A DNA stretch of 64,000 bases from Glycomyces terrestris. Its GTDB lineage: Bacteria > Actinomycetota > Actinomycetes > Mycobacteriales > Micromonosporaceae. The DNA lies in NCBI RefSeq assembly GCF_003933745.1, contig NZ_RSEB01000004.1:310001-374000 (forward strand). Reading direction: 5' to 3'. Every line of letters begins with the position of its first letter. Within the stretch, counting starts at the first letter, position 1. The notes beneath the pieces are model-generated. The model did no database searches, was not told the DNA's origin, and saw only the letters and a list, made by a program, of their open reading frames with translations. This document shows, in pieces, positions 26,168 to 34,343 of the stretch. The position numbers were made by a program, and so were the translations under genes.

Positions 26168-26837
26168 GATGCCACCCGCACCGCTCACCGCGCTGGCCGC
26201 CGAGACCGCCCGGATGTCGTTGGCGCTCACCGAGATCACGACCTGGGACGCCCCCACCCGGTGCGTCCCCTGGGACGCGGCCGCGCTCACCGCGCACGTC
26301 ACCGGGGCGATCGCGCGCCTCGACGCGATGCTCGACGCGCCCGAGCCGGCCGCGGCCGCCGTGGACGCCGCCGGCTACTACACGCCCGACGCGCGCTTCT
26401 CACCGGAGGTGAACGTCGTCCGCGTCGACACCGCGGCCCGGGCCGGCGCGGCCGGGGGAGCAGCGGTCGCAGCCGACTTCGACGCCACCTGCCACCGCGT
26501 CCTCACCCGCTGCGCCGCACAGGACCCCGGCCGGCGCGTCACCACCCGCCACGGCGACCCGATGACCCTGGACGACTTCCTCACCACCCGCATCGTCGAG
26601 GCCGCCGTCCACGGCATCGACCTCGCCGACGCCGTCGGCGCGCCCCGCTGGACCACCCCCGAGGCGCAGCAGACCGTCACGTTCCTGCTCCTGGGGCCCG
26701 GCTGGGCGACCGCCCTCGCCTCGCTCGGCCTGGACCCGGTGGCGTTCATCGCCAAGGCCACCGGCCGGGACCCGTTCGCGCCCGGCGAGCGCGCGGCCGC
26801 CGAGGCCGCGGGCCTGCGGCCGCTGGCGTTCGGCTAG
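26166..26837 (+). CDS. MDMPI-type mycothiol-dependent/maleylpyruvate isomerase family
   Basis: 223 residues. The DinB-like four-helix domain (about 8-150) has the family signatures CVPWDAAALTAHV, with its metal-binding His, and TRIVEAAVHGIDLADAVG with a second His. The family uses mycothiol or related thiols in transfer and isomerisation reactions, and the actual substrate is unknown. Two adjacent ATGs are possible; TAGGAT lies 8 nt upstream of the first. The 5' end is head-to-head with the gene at 25382 with no gap. Confidence 0.85.
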   Translation: MMPPAPLTALAAETARMSLALTEITTWDAPTRCVPWDAAALTAHVTGAIARLDAMLDAPEPAAAAVDAAGYYTPDARFSPEVNVVRVDTAARAGAAGGAAVAADFDATCHRVLTRCAAQDPGRRVTTRHGDPMTLDDFLTTRIVEAAVHGIDLADAVGAPRWTTPEAQQTVTFLLLGPGWATALASLGLDPVAFIAKATGRDPFAPGERAAAEAAGLRPLAFG

Positions 26838-27550
26838 CAGGCGCCGGCGTACTCCAACAGCGCGGCCCGCTCGGCCTCGTCGACCGACAGCGCCCACTCC
26901 CGCTTGACCTCGACCCACGCCCACACGTACGCGCACCACACCGTCTCGTCCTCGGGCATCCACTCGGCCGGGTCCTGGTCGGACTTGGACCGGTTCGAGG
27001 AGGCGGTGACCGCGATGAGGTGCCACGCGTTGCCCAGCCAGTTCGCGTACGACTGCCGGTCCTCGGTCGTCCAGTCGACCGCCCCGGACCCCCACGCCTC
27101 CTTCAGCGGCACGAAGTGGTCGATGTCGACGTCGCCGGAGGCGGTGACGGTCTCGGCGTCGTACATCGACACCCATTCGCCGGTCATCGCCTCCCCGCAG
27201 TCGGCCTCGGTGAGCGCACCCGACCGGTCCTGGGCGACCAGGACGTCGTCGCGGGCGTCGCAGCCGTTCCCGTCGTCGTCCCGCCAGTGCGGGAACAGGG
27301 ACCGGTCGTAGCCCTCGTCGCGCTCGGCCGCGACCTCGAGCGCCTCGATGTCCGCCACCAGCGCCGCACCGTCCACAGTGACGGTGAACGGGGCGGTGTC
27401 GCTGAACTCGGCCCCGACCTGGGAGCCGGTGCCGTCCCCCGACACCGGGTCGGAGGCGGCGTCGCCGAGCGCGTCGGACAGCTCCGAGCAGCCCGACGCC
27501 AGCAGCAGCACGATGGGGGACAACAGCACGGCAAAGCGGGAGGCGCGCAT
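26834..27550 (-). CDS. Secreted HNH (DUF1524/GmrSD-like) nuclease lipoprotein
   Basis: 238 residues. The lipoprotein signal peptide has the lipobox LASGC (Cys 21). The nuclease domain follows, with DIDHFVPLKEAW (DHxxPL at about 144-149), LGNAWHLIAV and NRSKSDQDPAEWMP, matching the DUF1524 HNH pattern of secreted actinobacterial nucleases. It is likely an envelope-attached DNase for nutrient DNA or competition. The ATG has GAGGAC upstream. The stop overlaps the convergent MDMPI stop by 4 bp. Confidence 0.9.
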   Translation of the reverse strand: MRASRFAVLLSPIVLLLASGCSELSDALGDAASDPVSGDGTGSQVGAEFSDTAPFTVTVDGAALVADIEALEVAAERDEGYDRSLFPHWRDDDGNGCDARDDVLVAQDRSGALTEADCGEAMTGEWVSMYDAETVTASGDVDIDHFVPLKEAWGSGAVDWTTEDRQSYANWLGNAWHLIAVTASSNRSKSDQDPAEWMPEDETVWCAYVWAWVEVKREWALSVDEAERAALLEYAGAC

Positions 27551-27666
27551 CACACAAGTCCTCACAAGAGCGACGGGCGGGGGAGGGCGCCGCGGCGCCC
27601 GGGGTGTCCGCAACGTAACACGAACGCGCGCCCCGCGACAGGCCCGGCCCTGCTACATTCCCCCGA

Positions 27667-28206
27667 ATGATCGTCTGGCTCAACGGCGCGTTCGGCGCCG
27701 GCAAGACCACCACCGCGCGCGTCCTCCAAGACGCCCTCCCCGCCCGCGTCTTCGACGCCGAACACATCGGCCATCTCCTGCGCGGCATCATCGGCGACCT
27801 GCCCCACCGCGACTTCAAGGAGTTCCCGCCCTGGCGGGCCCTCACCGTCGCCACCGCCCGCCACGTCCTCGACTACGCCGGCGGCACCCTCGTCATCCCG
27901 CAGACCGTCCTCGAAGCCCCCATCTGGACCGAGCTCACCGACGGCTTCGACCACCACGGCATCCCCCTGCACGCCTACACCCTCCACACCGACCGCACCA
28001 CCTTCGCCCACCGCGTCCACCACGACCGCGACGAACCCACCGCCCTCCAATGGCGCCTCGACCACCGCGACCCCTACGAACAGGCCCTCCACACCTGGCT
28101 CGCCGACGCCACCACCGTCATCGACACCACCGCCCTCACCCCCGCCCAGACCGCCGCCCGCATCCGCGACCACCTCCAACCCGCCCGAAACCCCGGAACT
28201 CCCTGA
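27667..28206 (+). CDS. TmrB-like P-loop kinase
   Basis: 179 residues. The P-loop NGAFGAGKTTT (GAFGAGKT at 7-14) and the following PWRALTVATARHVLDYAGGTLVIPQTVL region closely resemble Bacillus TmrB, an ATP-binding tunicamycin-resistance protein. An adenylate-kinase/zeta-like NTPase is the wider family. It might protect against nucleoside antibiotics, but the function here is inferred only from resemblance. The ATG has TACATT 7 nt upstream. Almost every codon ends in C. Confidence 0.82.
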   Translation: MIVWLNGAFGAGKTTTARVLQDALPARVFDAEHIGHLLRGIIGDLPHRDFKEFPPWRALTVATARHVLDYAGGTLVIPQTVLEAPIWTELTDGFDHHGIPLHAYTLHTDRTTFAHRVHHDRDEPTALQWRLDHRDPYEQALHTWLADATTVIDTTALTPAQTAARIRDHLQPARNPGTP

Positions 28207-28270
28207 AAACGTCACACCCCGGCGTCACCATGAGGACGACAGCCACACACGCACGGCAAAGGAGCCCGCC

Positions 28271-29428
28271 ATGGCCTACCTCGTCCTCATCGGCACCCGC
28301 AAAGGCCTCTTCACCGCCACCAGCGACGACCGCGTCCACTGGACCGTCGACGGCCCCGCCAAACTCGACGACGACGGCTTCACCGCCGTCGCCGAGATCT
28401 ACGCCGCCGCCTGCGACCCCGCCACCGGCCGCATCCTCATCGGCGCCTCCACCTTCTTCGGCCCCAGCATCTGGCGCTCCGACGACCACGCCCAAACCTG
28501 GCACGAACCCGAGAACGCCCCCATGTCCTTCCCCCAGGACCTCCCGTACCGGCCCCTCGACTTCTCCGACACCGCCGGCCTCGACCAACCCGACAGCCCC
28601 GAGACCAACACCGTCAAACGCATCTGGCAACTCGCCTTCGGCCCCGGCCAGCGCGTCTGGGCCGGCGTCGAACCCACCAGCCTCTGGACCTCCGACGACG
28701 GCGGCCAGACGTTCACCTTCAACCAGGCCCTCTGGGACCACCCCCAGCACACCACCTGGGCCTCCGGCGCCGGCGGACCCGCCGTCCACACCATCGTCAC
28801 CCACCCCGGCGAACCCGAGAAACTCACCGTCGCCATCTCCTCCGGCGGCATCTACCAGACCGACGACGACGGCCGCACCTGGCGCGGCATCACCAAGGGC
28901 ATCACCGTCGACTACGCCCCCGACGAAGCCCCCGAATCCGGCCAGTGCATCCACAAGGTCACCCGCGACGCCGACGGCACCCTCTTCGTCCAAAGCCACG
29001 GCCCCGCCTACCGCTCCAACGGACCCGACGGCGGCTGGACCAACATCTCCGCCACCCTCCCCTCCAACTTCGGATTCGCCATGGTCGCCCACCCCACCCG
29101 CGCCGGCACCGTCACCGCCTGGCCCGTCGGCGAATCCATGGACCGCACCCCGCCCGGCGCCCGCATCGCCGCCTGGCGCACCACCGACGGCGGCGACACC
29201 TGGCACTCCTGGTCCCACGGCCTCCCCGACGAGGACTACTACGGCACCGTCATGCGCGACGGCGCCTGCACCGACGGCGACCCCGACGACCCCGGCTGGT
29301 ACTTCGGCACCCGCTGCGGCGACGTCTGGGCCGCCGCCGACGACGGCCACTGGCACCAGGTCGCCGCCCACCTGCCCGACGTCCTCTGCGTCCGCGCCAT
29401 GACCGTCCCCGCCAAGGACACCCCGTGA
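28271..29428 (+). CDS. Sortilin/BNR-repeat beta-propeller protein
   Basis: 385 residues with no signal peptide. Repeated Asp-box-like motifs are seen: SDDHAQTW, SDDGGQTF, TDDDGRTWRG and TTDGGDTWHSW, typical of sialidase/VPS10-type propellers. The catalytic residues of true sialidases are not evident, so it is probably a binding or enzyme scaffold. An AAAGGAG ribosome site precedes the ATG. Its stop overlaps the GTG start of the ThiS-like gene (GTGA), and this pairing suggests a joint task. Confidence 0.85.
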   Translation: MAYLVLIGTRKGLFTATSDDRVHWTVDGPAKLDDDGFTAVAEIYAAACDPATGRILIGASTFFGPSIWRSDDHAQTWHEPENAPMSFPQDLPYRPLDFSDTAGLDQPDSPETNTVKRIWQLAFGPGQRVWAGVEPTSLWTSDDGGQTFTFNQALWDHPQHTTWASGAGGPAVHTIVTHPGEPEKLTVAISSGGIYQTDDDGRTWRGITKGITVDYAPDEAPESGQCIHKVTRDADGTLFVQSHGPAYRSNGPDGGWTNISATLPSNFGFAMVAHPTRAGTVTAWPVGESMDRTPPGARIAAWRTTDGGDTWHSWSHGLPDEDYYGTVMRDGACTDGDPDDPGWYFGTRCGDVWAAADDGHWHQVAAHLPDVLCVRAMTVPAKDTP

Positions 29429-29706
29429 CCCACGACGTCAAGATCCCCGCCGCACTCGCCTCCGAGTGCGGCGGCGCCCGCCACCTCCACGTCGACCTCC
29501 CCGAGGACGCCACCCTCGCCGACCTCCTCGACGCCGTCGCCGCCACCCACCCCCGCCTCGCCCGCCGCCTGCGCGACGAATCAGGCCGACTCCGACGCTT
29601 CGTCAACGTCTACATCGGCGACGACGAATCCCGCCGCCTCCAAGGACTCGCCACCCCCCTCGCCGGAAAGGAGATCCAGATCCTCCCCTCCATCGCCGGA
29701 GGCTGA
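29425..29706 (+). CDS. MoaD/ThiS-family sulfur-carrier-like protein
   Basis: 93 residues with the ubiquitin-like beta-grasp pattern (HLHVDLPEDATLADLLDAVAA, FVNVYIGDDESR, EIQILPSIAGG). It ends in the Gly-Gly dipeptide needed for thiocarboxylate formation or conjugation. It is translationally coupled to the propeller gene. No E1-like enzyme, moaE or thiG is adjacent, so its activating partner must be elsewhere. Confidence 0.85.
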   Translation: MTHDVKIPAALASECGGARHLHVDLPEDATLADLLDAVAATHPRLARRLRDESGRLRRFVNVYIGDDESRRLQGLATPLAGKEIQILPSIAGG

Positions 29707-29716
29707 ACACACCGCA

Positions 29717-29747
29717 GCGGGGCCGCCCCCAAAAGGGACGGCCCCGC
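29717..29747. terminator. GC-rich hairpin between convergent genes
   Basis: GCGGGGCCG pairs with CGGCCCCGC around a 13-nt loop between the ThiS-like and FKBP stop codons. There is no U-run. It probably terminates both transcripts. Confidence 0.6.
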
Positions 29748-29760
29748 CGCAACAAGCAGA

Positions 29761-30300
29761 CTACGAACGCCCGTTGATCGACACCACGTCGACCACGAAC
29801 ACCAGCGTCTCATTCGGACCGATCACCCCGCCCGCACCCGCCGCACCATACCCCAGCTCCGGCGGAATCACGATCAGACGCCGGTCACCGACCTGCGCCC
29901 CCATCAACCCGTCATTCCACCCCTGAATCACCGGAGCCGACCCCAACGGCGACACCGAGAACGGCTGCGCCCCCCGGTTCCACGACGCGTCGAACTCCTT
30001 CCCGTCCGACCAGTTGAACCCCGCGTACTGCACCGCGACCGAATCCCCGGCCACCGCCTCAGCACCCGAACCCTCCACCACATCGTGCACGAACAACCCC
30101 GCCGGCGCCGCCGCATCCGGCACCGTCACCACCGGCCGCGAACCCGTGTCCTCCGACACCGACACCTCGACCCCGTCACCGATCTGCACCACGTCCACTT
30201 CCCCTTCCTCCGCGCCGCCCTCAGCGGCACCACAACCGGCCAGCAGCACCGCACCCGCGGCCGCCACCGGCACCACCAACCTCAACAGCCTAAGCACCAC
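29761..30300 (-). CDS. FKBP-type peptidyl-prolyl isomerase lipoprotein
   Basis: 179 residues. A signal peptide with lipobox LLAGC (Cys 23) is followed by an acidic linker and one FKBP domain (about 75-179) with VQYAGFNWSDGKEFDASW, GWNDGLMGAQVGDRR, IPPELGYGAAG and ETLVFVVDVVSI. It catalyses cis-trans isomerisation of prolines in exported proteins. The GTG at 30300 has TAGGTT 6 nt upstream (leaderless). Confidence 0.93.
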   Translation of the reverse strand: MVLRLLRLVVPVAAAGAVLLAGCGAAEGGAEEGEVDVVQIGDGVEVSVSEDTGSRPVVTVPDAAAPAGLFVHDVVEGSGAEAVAGDSVAVQYAGFNWSDGKEFDASWNRGAQPFSVSPLGSAPVIQGWNDGLMGAQVGDRRLIVIPPELGYGAAGAGGVIGPNETLVFVVDVVSINGRS

Positions 30301-30404
30301 CGCGCGAACCTACCACCCAGACCCCCACACCCCACCCCACACCCGCCACCCCGCCCAACGACTACCCTTCACACCACCACCCGCGAACCCACACGAGGAA
30401 CCCC

Positions 30405-31004
30405 ATGACCCTCCCCGCCCCACCCCACCGCCCCCCGCACCCCCTGCGCCGCGCCCTCACCCTCTGGGGCGCCCTCATCGCCCTCCTCTGGGCCGTCCTC
30501 GCCGCCGACCTCCTCCACCCCGCCCACCTCATCGCCTGGGGCATCACCCCCCGCACCCTCGACGGCCTCCTCCCCGGCATCCTCATCGCCCCCTTCCTCC
30601 ACGCCGACGCCGCCCACCTCGCCGCCAACACCGTCCCCCTCACCGTCATGGGCGTCATCTGCGCCCTCCGCGACCGCGCCGGCATGTGGACCGCGCTGGC
30701 CGTCTCGCTCCTCGCCTCCGGTCTGGGCGTGTGGCTGACCTCCCCGGCGCACTCGGTGACCGTCGGCGCCTCCGGCGTCGTGTTCGGCCTCTTCGGATAC
30801 CTGCTCGCACGGGGCCTGTTCATGCGCAAGCTCGGCGACTTCCTCATCGCCCTGCTCATCGTCCTCGTCTACGGGTCCCTCATCTGGGGCGTGCTGCCCA
30901 CGAGCCCGTTCGTGTCCTGGCAGGCGCACCTGTTCGGGTTCCTCGGCGGCATCGCCGCCGCCGTCCTCGTCGCCCGCTCCCGCCGCGCGAAGGCCGCCGA
31001 ATGA
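30405..31004 (+). CDS. Rhomboid intramembrane serine protease
   Basis: 199 residues, six membrane helices. The catalytic Ser 123 is in GASGVVFG and the His 175 in SWQAHLFGFLGG, and the helix-2 motif HADAAHLAANT is kept. It cleaves transmembrane substrates in the bilayer. A GAGGAA ribosome site precedes the ATG. The next small gene starts inside its stop (ATGA). Substrates are unknown. Confidence 0.93.
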   Translation: MTLPAPPHRPPHPLRRALTLWGALIALLWAVLAADLLHPAHLIAWGITPRTLDGLLPGILIAPFLHADAAHLAANTVPLTVMGVICALRDRAGMWTALAVSLLASGLGVWLTSPAHSVTVGASGVVFGLFGYLLARGLFMRKLGDFLIALLIVLVYGSLIWGVLPTSPFVSWQAHLFGFLGGIAAAVLVARSRRAKAAE

Positions 31005-31225
31005 GCGCGCCCACCGGATTCACCTGGCGCGAGCGCGGCGACGGCACCGTCGTCATCACCCACCGCGGCCGCCCGGCCGCCACCCTCCGCGGCGCCCGCG
31101 CCGCCACGTTCCTCGCCGAAATCGACAGCGGCGACCCCCAGCTCGTCATGGCCCGCTGGACCGGCGCCTACAAGTTCGGCAACGAACGAACCGCCCGCAA
31201 CCACCCCCGCAACCAGCGCCGATAA
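31001..31225 (+). CDS. Small basic hypothetical protein
   Basis: 74 residues, translationally coupled to the rhomboid gene. A compact N-terminal beta-rich part (TWRERGDGTVVITHRGRPAA) is followed by a basic C-terminus ending NERTARNHPRNQRR. Small proteins with this ending recur in actinomycetes, and I know no function. Confidence 0.65.
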   Translation: MSAPTGFTWRERGDGTVVITHRGRPAATLRGARAATFLAEIDSGDPQLVMARWTGAYKFGNERTARNHPRNQRR

Positions 31226-31418
31226 CCCCCGCAGGGGGCCCGTCCTCGACGGCCTTGGACTGGTAGCGCCCGCGGTTCAAAGACTCGGACGACCACCTAC
31301 GACCGGGGGAGCAGCCCAACCCCGCCTAGTCCGCCGCACCCTCGCCGCGCTGGCCCTCACCCGCCTCTCGTTCTGGCGTGTGGGCCGCGGCCTCAGCTTG
31401 CTGACATTCCCACAAGCA

Positions 31419-31450
31419 ACGGTGGGCGGGACCCAGGTCCCGCCCACCGT
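31419..31450. terminator. 32-nt near-perfect hairpin, terminator
   Basis: Two perfect 15-bp arms (ACGGTGGGCGGGACC and its complement) with a 2-nt loop lie between the small gene stop and the convergent VOC gene stop. They probably end both transcripts. The rest of 31226-31473 shows no gene. Confidence 0.75.
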
Positions 31451-31473
31451 CTCACGCGCGCTCGCGCCCGCCT

Positions 31474-31905
31474 TCAGGCGCCGGGGGAGGCGCCGGGGGA
31501 CTGGCCGCTCGAGATGTTCACCATCCAGCCGATCCCGAACCGGTCCACCAGGGCCCCGAACTCGTCGCCCCACATCTGCCGCTCCAGGGGGATGTTCACC
31601 GACCCGCCCGCCGCGAGCCCTTCGAAGTACCCGCGCAGCTCGTCGCCGTCGTCGCCCGAGAGGCTGATCGCGATGTTCTGCCCCGGCTCGTACGGCATCC
31701 CCGGCGGCGTGTCCGACGCCATCACCGTGTACCCGGCCGCGGACGTCAGCTGCGCGTGCATCACCTGCTCCGCCGGCGCGTCCGGCACCCCCGACTCCCC
31801 GAACGTCATCACGTTCAGCTCACCGCCGAGCACCGACTGGTAGAACTCCATCGCCTCCCGCGCGTTCCCGTTGAACGACACGTACGGATTGAGGATCGAA
31901 CCCAT
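31474..31905 (-). CDS. PhnB-like VOC/glyoxalase-fold protein
   Basis: 143 residues of the vicinal-oxygen-chelate fold, PhnB/3-demethylubiquinone-like branch: LNPYVSFNGNAREAMEFYQSVLGG, VMHAQLTSAAGYTVMASD, NIAISLSGDDGDEL and the closing FGIGWMVNIS. Members often bind no catalytic metal, and the role is unknown. The ATG at 31905 has AAGGAG 9 nt upstream, which overrules a longer in-frame start. Confidence 0.9.
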   Translation of the reverse strand: MGSILNPYVSFNGNAREAMEFYQSVLGGELNVMTFGESGVPDAPAEQVMHAQLTSAAGYTVMASDTPPGMPYEPGQNIAISLSGDDGDELRGYFEGLAAGGSVNIPLERQMWGDEFGALVDRFGIGWMVNISSGQSPGASPGA

Positions 31906-32203
31906 CAGAGACTCCTTCCGTCCGATCTCCCGCCATCGTCGCAGCGCGCACCCCGCCCGGCAGCCGAATCCCCGAACCCCGCACCCGCCCGCCGGCCCCG
32001 GACGGCCAGCGCGGGCCGATCGCGCCGAAAGGGCCACCGACCCGACGAACCCCGGCCCGCGATCCGGTGGGCCGAAGCAGGGCCCGACGATACATAACTT
32101 GCGGGAACGGCACTTCTCGTGAGTTATGTGCAGGCGGGCGACACACCTGTTTTTTGATTATTTAAATATCAATACCGGAAATAAATAATGTTAGGATGTG
32201 GGC
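31906..32203. promoter_or_regulatory. 298-bp intergenic region with AT-rich island
   Basis: The left two thirds are GC-rich without a gene. At 32090-32200 the sequence becomes strikingly AT-rich (TTATTTAAATATCAATACC..AATAAATAATG). It contains an inverted repeat, CATAACT...AGTTATG (about 32092-32127), and ends in TAGGAT 6 nt before the ATG at 32204. It probably carries the promoter and operator of the coiled-coil gene. Such low G+C is exceptional in this window. Confidence 0.6.
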
Positions 32204-33286
32204 ATGACGAAAACAGATGGAACCTCCCAGGCCGGCCCGAAGCTCGTGACGCTCTGCAAGCGGTGCGGGACGCCGATCCCGCAGCAGCCCGGCCGCGGCC
32301 GCCCGCGCCTGTACTGCGCCGACGGCGACTGCGCCTCCCAGGCCAAGCGCCAGCGCGAGCTGCGCCGCGCCACGCCCGGGCTCGAGGGCGCGCTGGCGCG
32401 GGCCGAGGAGCTGTACGAGCAGATCGAGCAGTCGATGACGTCGGCGCTGGCGCCCCTGGCGGAGGCGCTGCGCGCGGAGACCGATCCGGCGGAGGTCGAG
32501 GCGCGGATCGCGGAGGTCCGGTCGGAGGCCGCGAGCGCGGTGGCGGCGGCGCGGGCGGAGCGGGACGAGGTGGCGTCGCGGGCGGCGGCGCTGCGGGAGG
32601 AGCTGGCGGCGGCGCTGGCCGAGGCCGAGCGGGTGTCGGCGGCCGCGGAGGCGAGTGAGGCGCGGGCGCGCGAGGCGGTGTCGGCGCGGGTGTCGGCGGT
32701 GAAGGAGGCCGAGGCGGCCCGGGAGGAGGCGTCGCGGGCGCTGGCCGAGGCGGCGGCGGCGGTGGCCGAGCGGGACGCGGCGCTCGAAGCGGCCGCGGAG
32801 GCGCGTGAGGAGGCGGCGGGGGCGTTCGCGGAGCGGGAGGCGGCGCTGGGGGCCCGTGCGGAGGCCGAGCGGGCGGCGGCGTCGGCGCGCGGTGAGGCGG
32901 AGTCGGCGCGGGTGCGGGCCGACCAGGTGGCGGCGGAGGCGGCCGAGGCGCTGCGGGCCGGTGAGGCGGCGCTGGAGCGGGCGGAGGCGCGGGTGTCGGC
33001 GGTGATGGTCGAGCGCGACGGGGAGCGGTCGCGGGTGGAGTCGCTGCTGGCGGAGTTGGCGGTGGCGCGGCGGGATGCGGAGCACGCGTCGGCGGCGGCG
33101 GTGGAGCGCGCGGAGGCGGTGTCGCGGTTGCAGGCGGAGTTCGCGGACGCGGTGGCGGATCAGCGGGTGCTGGCGTCGCGGTTGGCGGCGGCGGAGGCCG
33201 CGGTCGCGGAGGTGCGCGGTGAGGCGGCGTCGTGGCGGGAGCGGGCGCTGGCGGCGGAGGCGCGGGCCGGGGGCGCGCGGGAGTAG
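32204..33286 (+). CDS. Zinc-finger/long coiled-coil protein (KfrA-like)
   Basis: 360 residues. The N-terminal basic region has four cysteines, C18-x2-C21-x16-C38-x4-C43, with GRGRPRLYC between them; this resembles a zinc-binding DNA-contact motif. An uninterrupted Ala/Glu/Arg-rich coiled coil (about 55-355) follows. The layout of a small DNA-binding head and a long coil recalls plasmid KfrA and nucleoid-organising proteins, though KfrA itself lacks the Cys motif. The ATG is leaderless (TAGGAT, 6 nt). G-ending codons dominate. The function is unproven. Confidence 0.75.
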   Translation: MTKTDGTSQAGPKLVTLCKRCGTPIPQQPGRGRPRLYCADGDCASQAKRQRELRRATPGLEGALARAEELYEQIEQSMTSALAPLAEALRAETDPAEVEARIAEVRSEAASAVAAARAERDEVASRAAALREELAAALAEAERVSAAAEASEARAREAVSARVSAVKEAEAAREEASRALAEAAAAVAERDAALEAAAEAREEAAGAFAEREAALGARAEAERAAASARGEAESARVRADQVAAEAAEALRAGEAALERAEARVSAVMVERDGERSRVESLLAELAVARRDAEHASAAAVERAEAVSRLQAEFADAVADQRVLASRLAAAEAAVAEVRGEAASWRERALAAEARAGGARE

Positions 33287-33353
33287 TGCTGCTCCCCCGC
33301 GCCGGCGCGTGGGGGTTTTGTCTGGTTCGGGGCCCGGCGGATGCCGGGCCCCG
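33287..33353 (+). terminator. Tandem terminator
   Basis: A first imperfect hairpin (CCCCCGCGCC...GGGGG) is followed by TTTTGT at about 33316-33321. A second, perfect hairpin at 33328-33353 (CGGGGCCCGGC-GGAT-GCCGGGCCCCG) is followed by TTCCTGTTT. Together they end the coiled-coil gene just before the convergent DinB gene. Confidence 0.75.
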
Positions 33354-33363
33354 TTCCTGTTTG

Positions 33364-33951
33364 CTATGCGGCCGCTTCGCGGGCGGCCTGTTCGATCTGG
33401 GCGCGGTAGGCGGGCCAGTCGATGTCGTTCTCGCCGGGGAGGTTGGGGTTGGCCGCGGCGAGGCCGGCGGCGCCGTCGATGGTCTCGCGGACGATGTCGG
33501 CGTGGCCGGCGTGGCGGTTGGTCTCGGCGATCATGTGGACGAGGATCTGGTGGAGGGTGACGGTGGCGCGGTCGGCGGGCCACCAGGGGACGGTGCCGGT
33601 GGCGTCGAGGTCGAGGTCGTCGATGACGGCGTCGGAGTGGCCCCAGACGCGGCGGTAGAAGCCGGTGATGTACTCGGTGGTCTCCTCGGGGGTGGCCCAC
33701 ATCTCGATGTTGGGGACGGTCTCGATGAGGGGGAACCAGGCGGGCGGGTCGGGCAGGGGGCGGTCGAAGCAGTCGCCGAAGTAGCCGGCGTCGGTGGAGG
33801 CGACGTGCTTGACGAGGCCGAGGAGGTTGGTGCCGGTGGGGGTGAGGGGGCGGCGGAGGTCGTACTCCCCCAGGCCGTCGAGTTTCCACAGGAGGGATTC
33901 GCGGGCGGTCTGGAGGTAGCGCTTGAGGGTCGTCTTGGCGTCGTCGGTCAT
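33364..33951 (-). CDS. DinB-family (DUF664) protein
   Basis: 195 residues with the four-helix DinB fold: LDGLGEYDLRRPLTPTGTNLLGLVKHVAS (first metal His at about 49), YFGDCFDRPLP, and HQILVHMIAETNRHAGHADIVRE with two further His residues. The family has thiol-dependent transferases among its members, and no substrate is assigned here. The ATG is at 33951. The gene ends 11 bp from the tandem terminator. Confidence 0.9.
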   Translation of the reverse strand: MTDDAKTTLKRYLQTARESLLWKLDGLGEYDLRRPLTPTGTNLLGLVKHVASTDAGYFGDCFDRPLPDPPAWFPLIETVPNIEMWATPEETTEYITGFYRRVWGHSDAVIDDLDLDATGTVPWWPADRATVTLHQILVHMIAETNRHAGHADIVRETIDGAAGLAAANPNLPGENDIDWPAYRAQIEQAAREAAA

Positions 33952-33980
33952 GGGTGCGAGTGTGGCACCCGGGTGCGACG

Positions 33981-34280
33981 TCAGAGGTCGATGGGGCGGG
34001 ATTCGAAGACGCGGACGTCGGCGGGGCGGGCGCGGTAGGCGTCGAGGGCCGCGGAGCCGGCGGTGTGGTGGGGTGCGGCGAGGTGGGCGTCGAGGGCGGC
34101 GCGGTCGGTCCACTCCTCGACGCAGACGAACGCGCCGGGTTCGGTGAGGGACTCCCAGCAGGCGTAGGCGAGGCAGCCGGGGTCGTGGGCGAGGGTGGAC
34201 TCCTGGAGGGCGGTGAGGCCGGCGCGGTAGGCGTCGGCGTGCTCGGGTCGGGCCCAGACGTAGGCGTGCACGGTGATCAT
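33981..34280 (-). CDS. Antibiotic biosynthesis monooxygenase (ABM) domain protein
   Basis: 99 residues, one ferredoxin-like ABM domain: ITVHAYVWARPEHADAYRAGL, STLAHDPGCLAYACWESLTEPGAFVCVEEWTDRAALDAHLAAPHH. Members act as small cofactor-free oxygenases or stress-related dimers. The ATG at 34280 has TACCCT 7 nt upstream. It lies 29 bp upstream of the DinB gene in the same direction. Confidence 0.88.
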   Translation of the reverse strand: MITVHAYVWARPEHADAYRAGLTALQESTLAHDPGCLAYACWESLTEPGAFVCVEEWTDRAALDAHLAAPHHTAGSAALDAYRARPADVRVFESRPIDL

Positions 34281-34343
34281 GGCGGTGAGGGTAGCGGGTA
34301 CCGGTGTCGCGGGCGGCGGGCGGCTGCTGCTACGGTCCGGGCG

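Noticed and set aside
31230..31300. Possible tRNA (ACTGGTAGC resembling a D-loop and GGTTCAAA resembling a T-loop)
   Set aside because: The T-stem and acceptor stem cannot be paired and no anticodon arm fits.
32090..32203. Replication origin in the AT-rich island
   Set aside because: No DnaA-box cluster, dnaA or dnaN gene; a promoter/operator explains the AT-richness more simply, although the skew switch nearby is noted.
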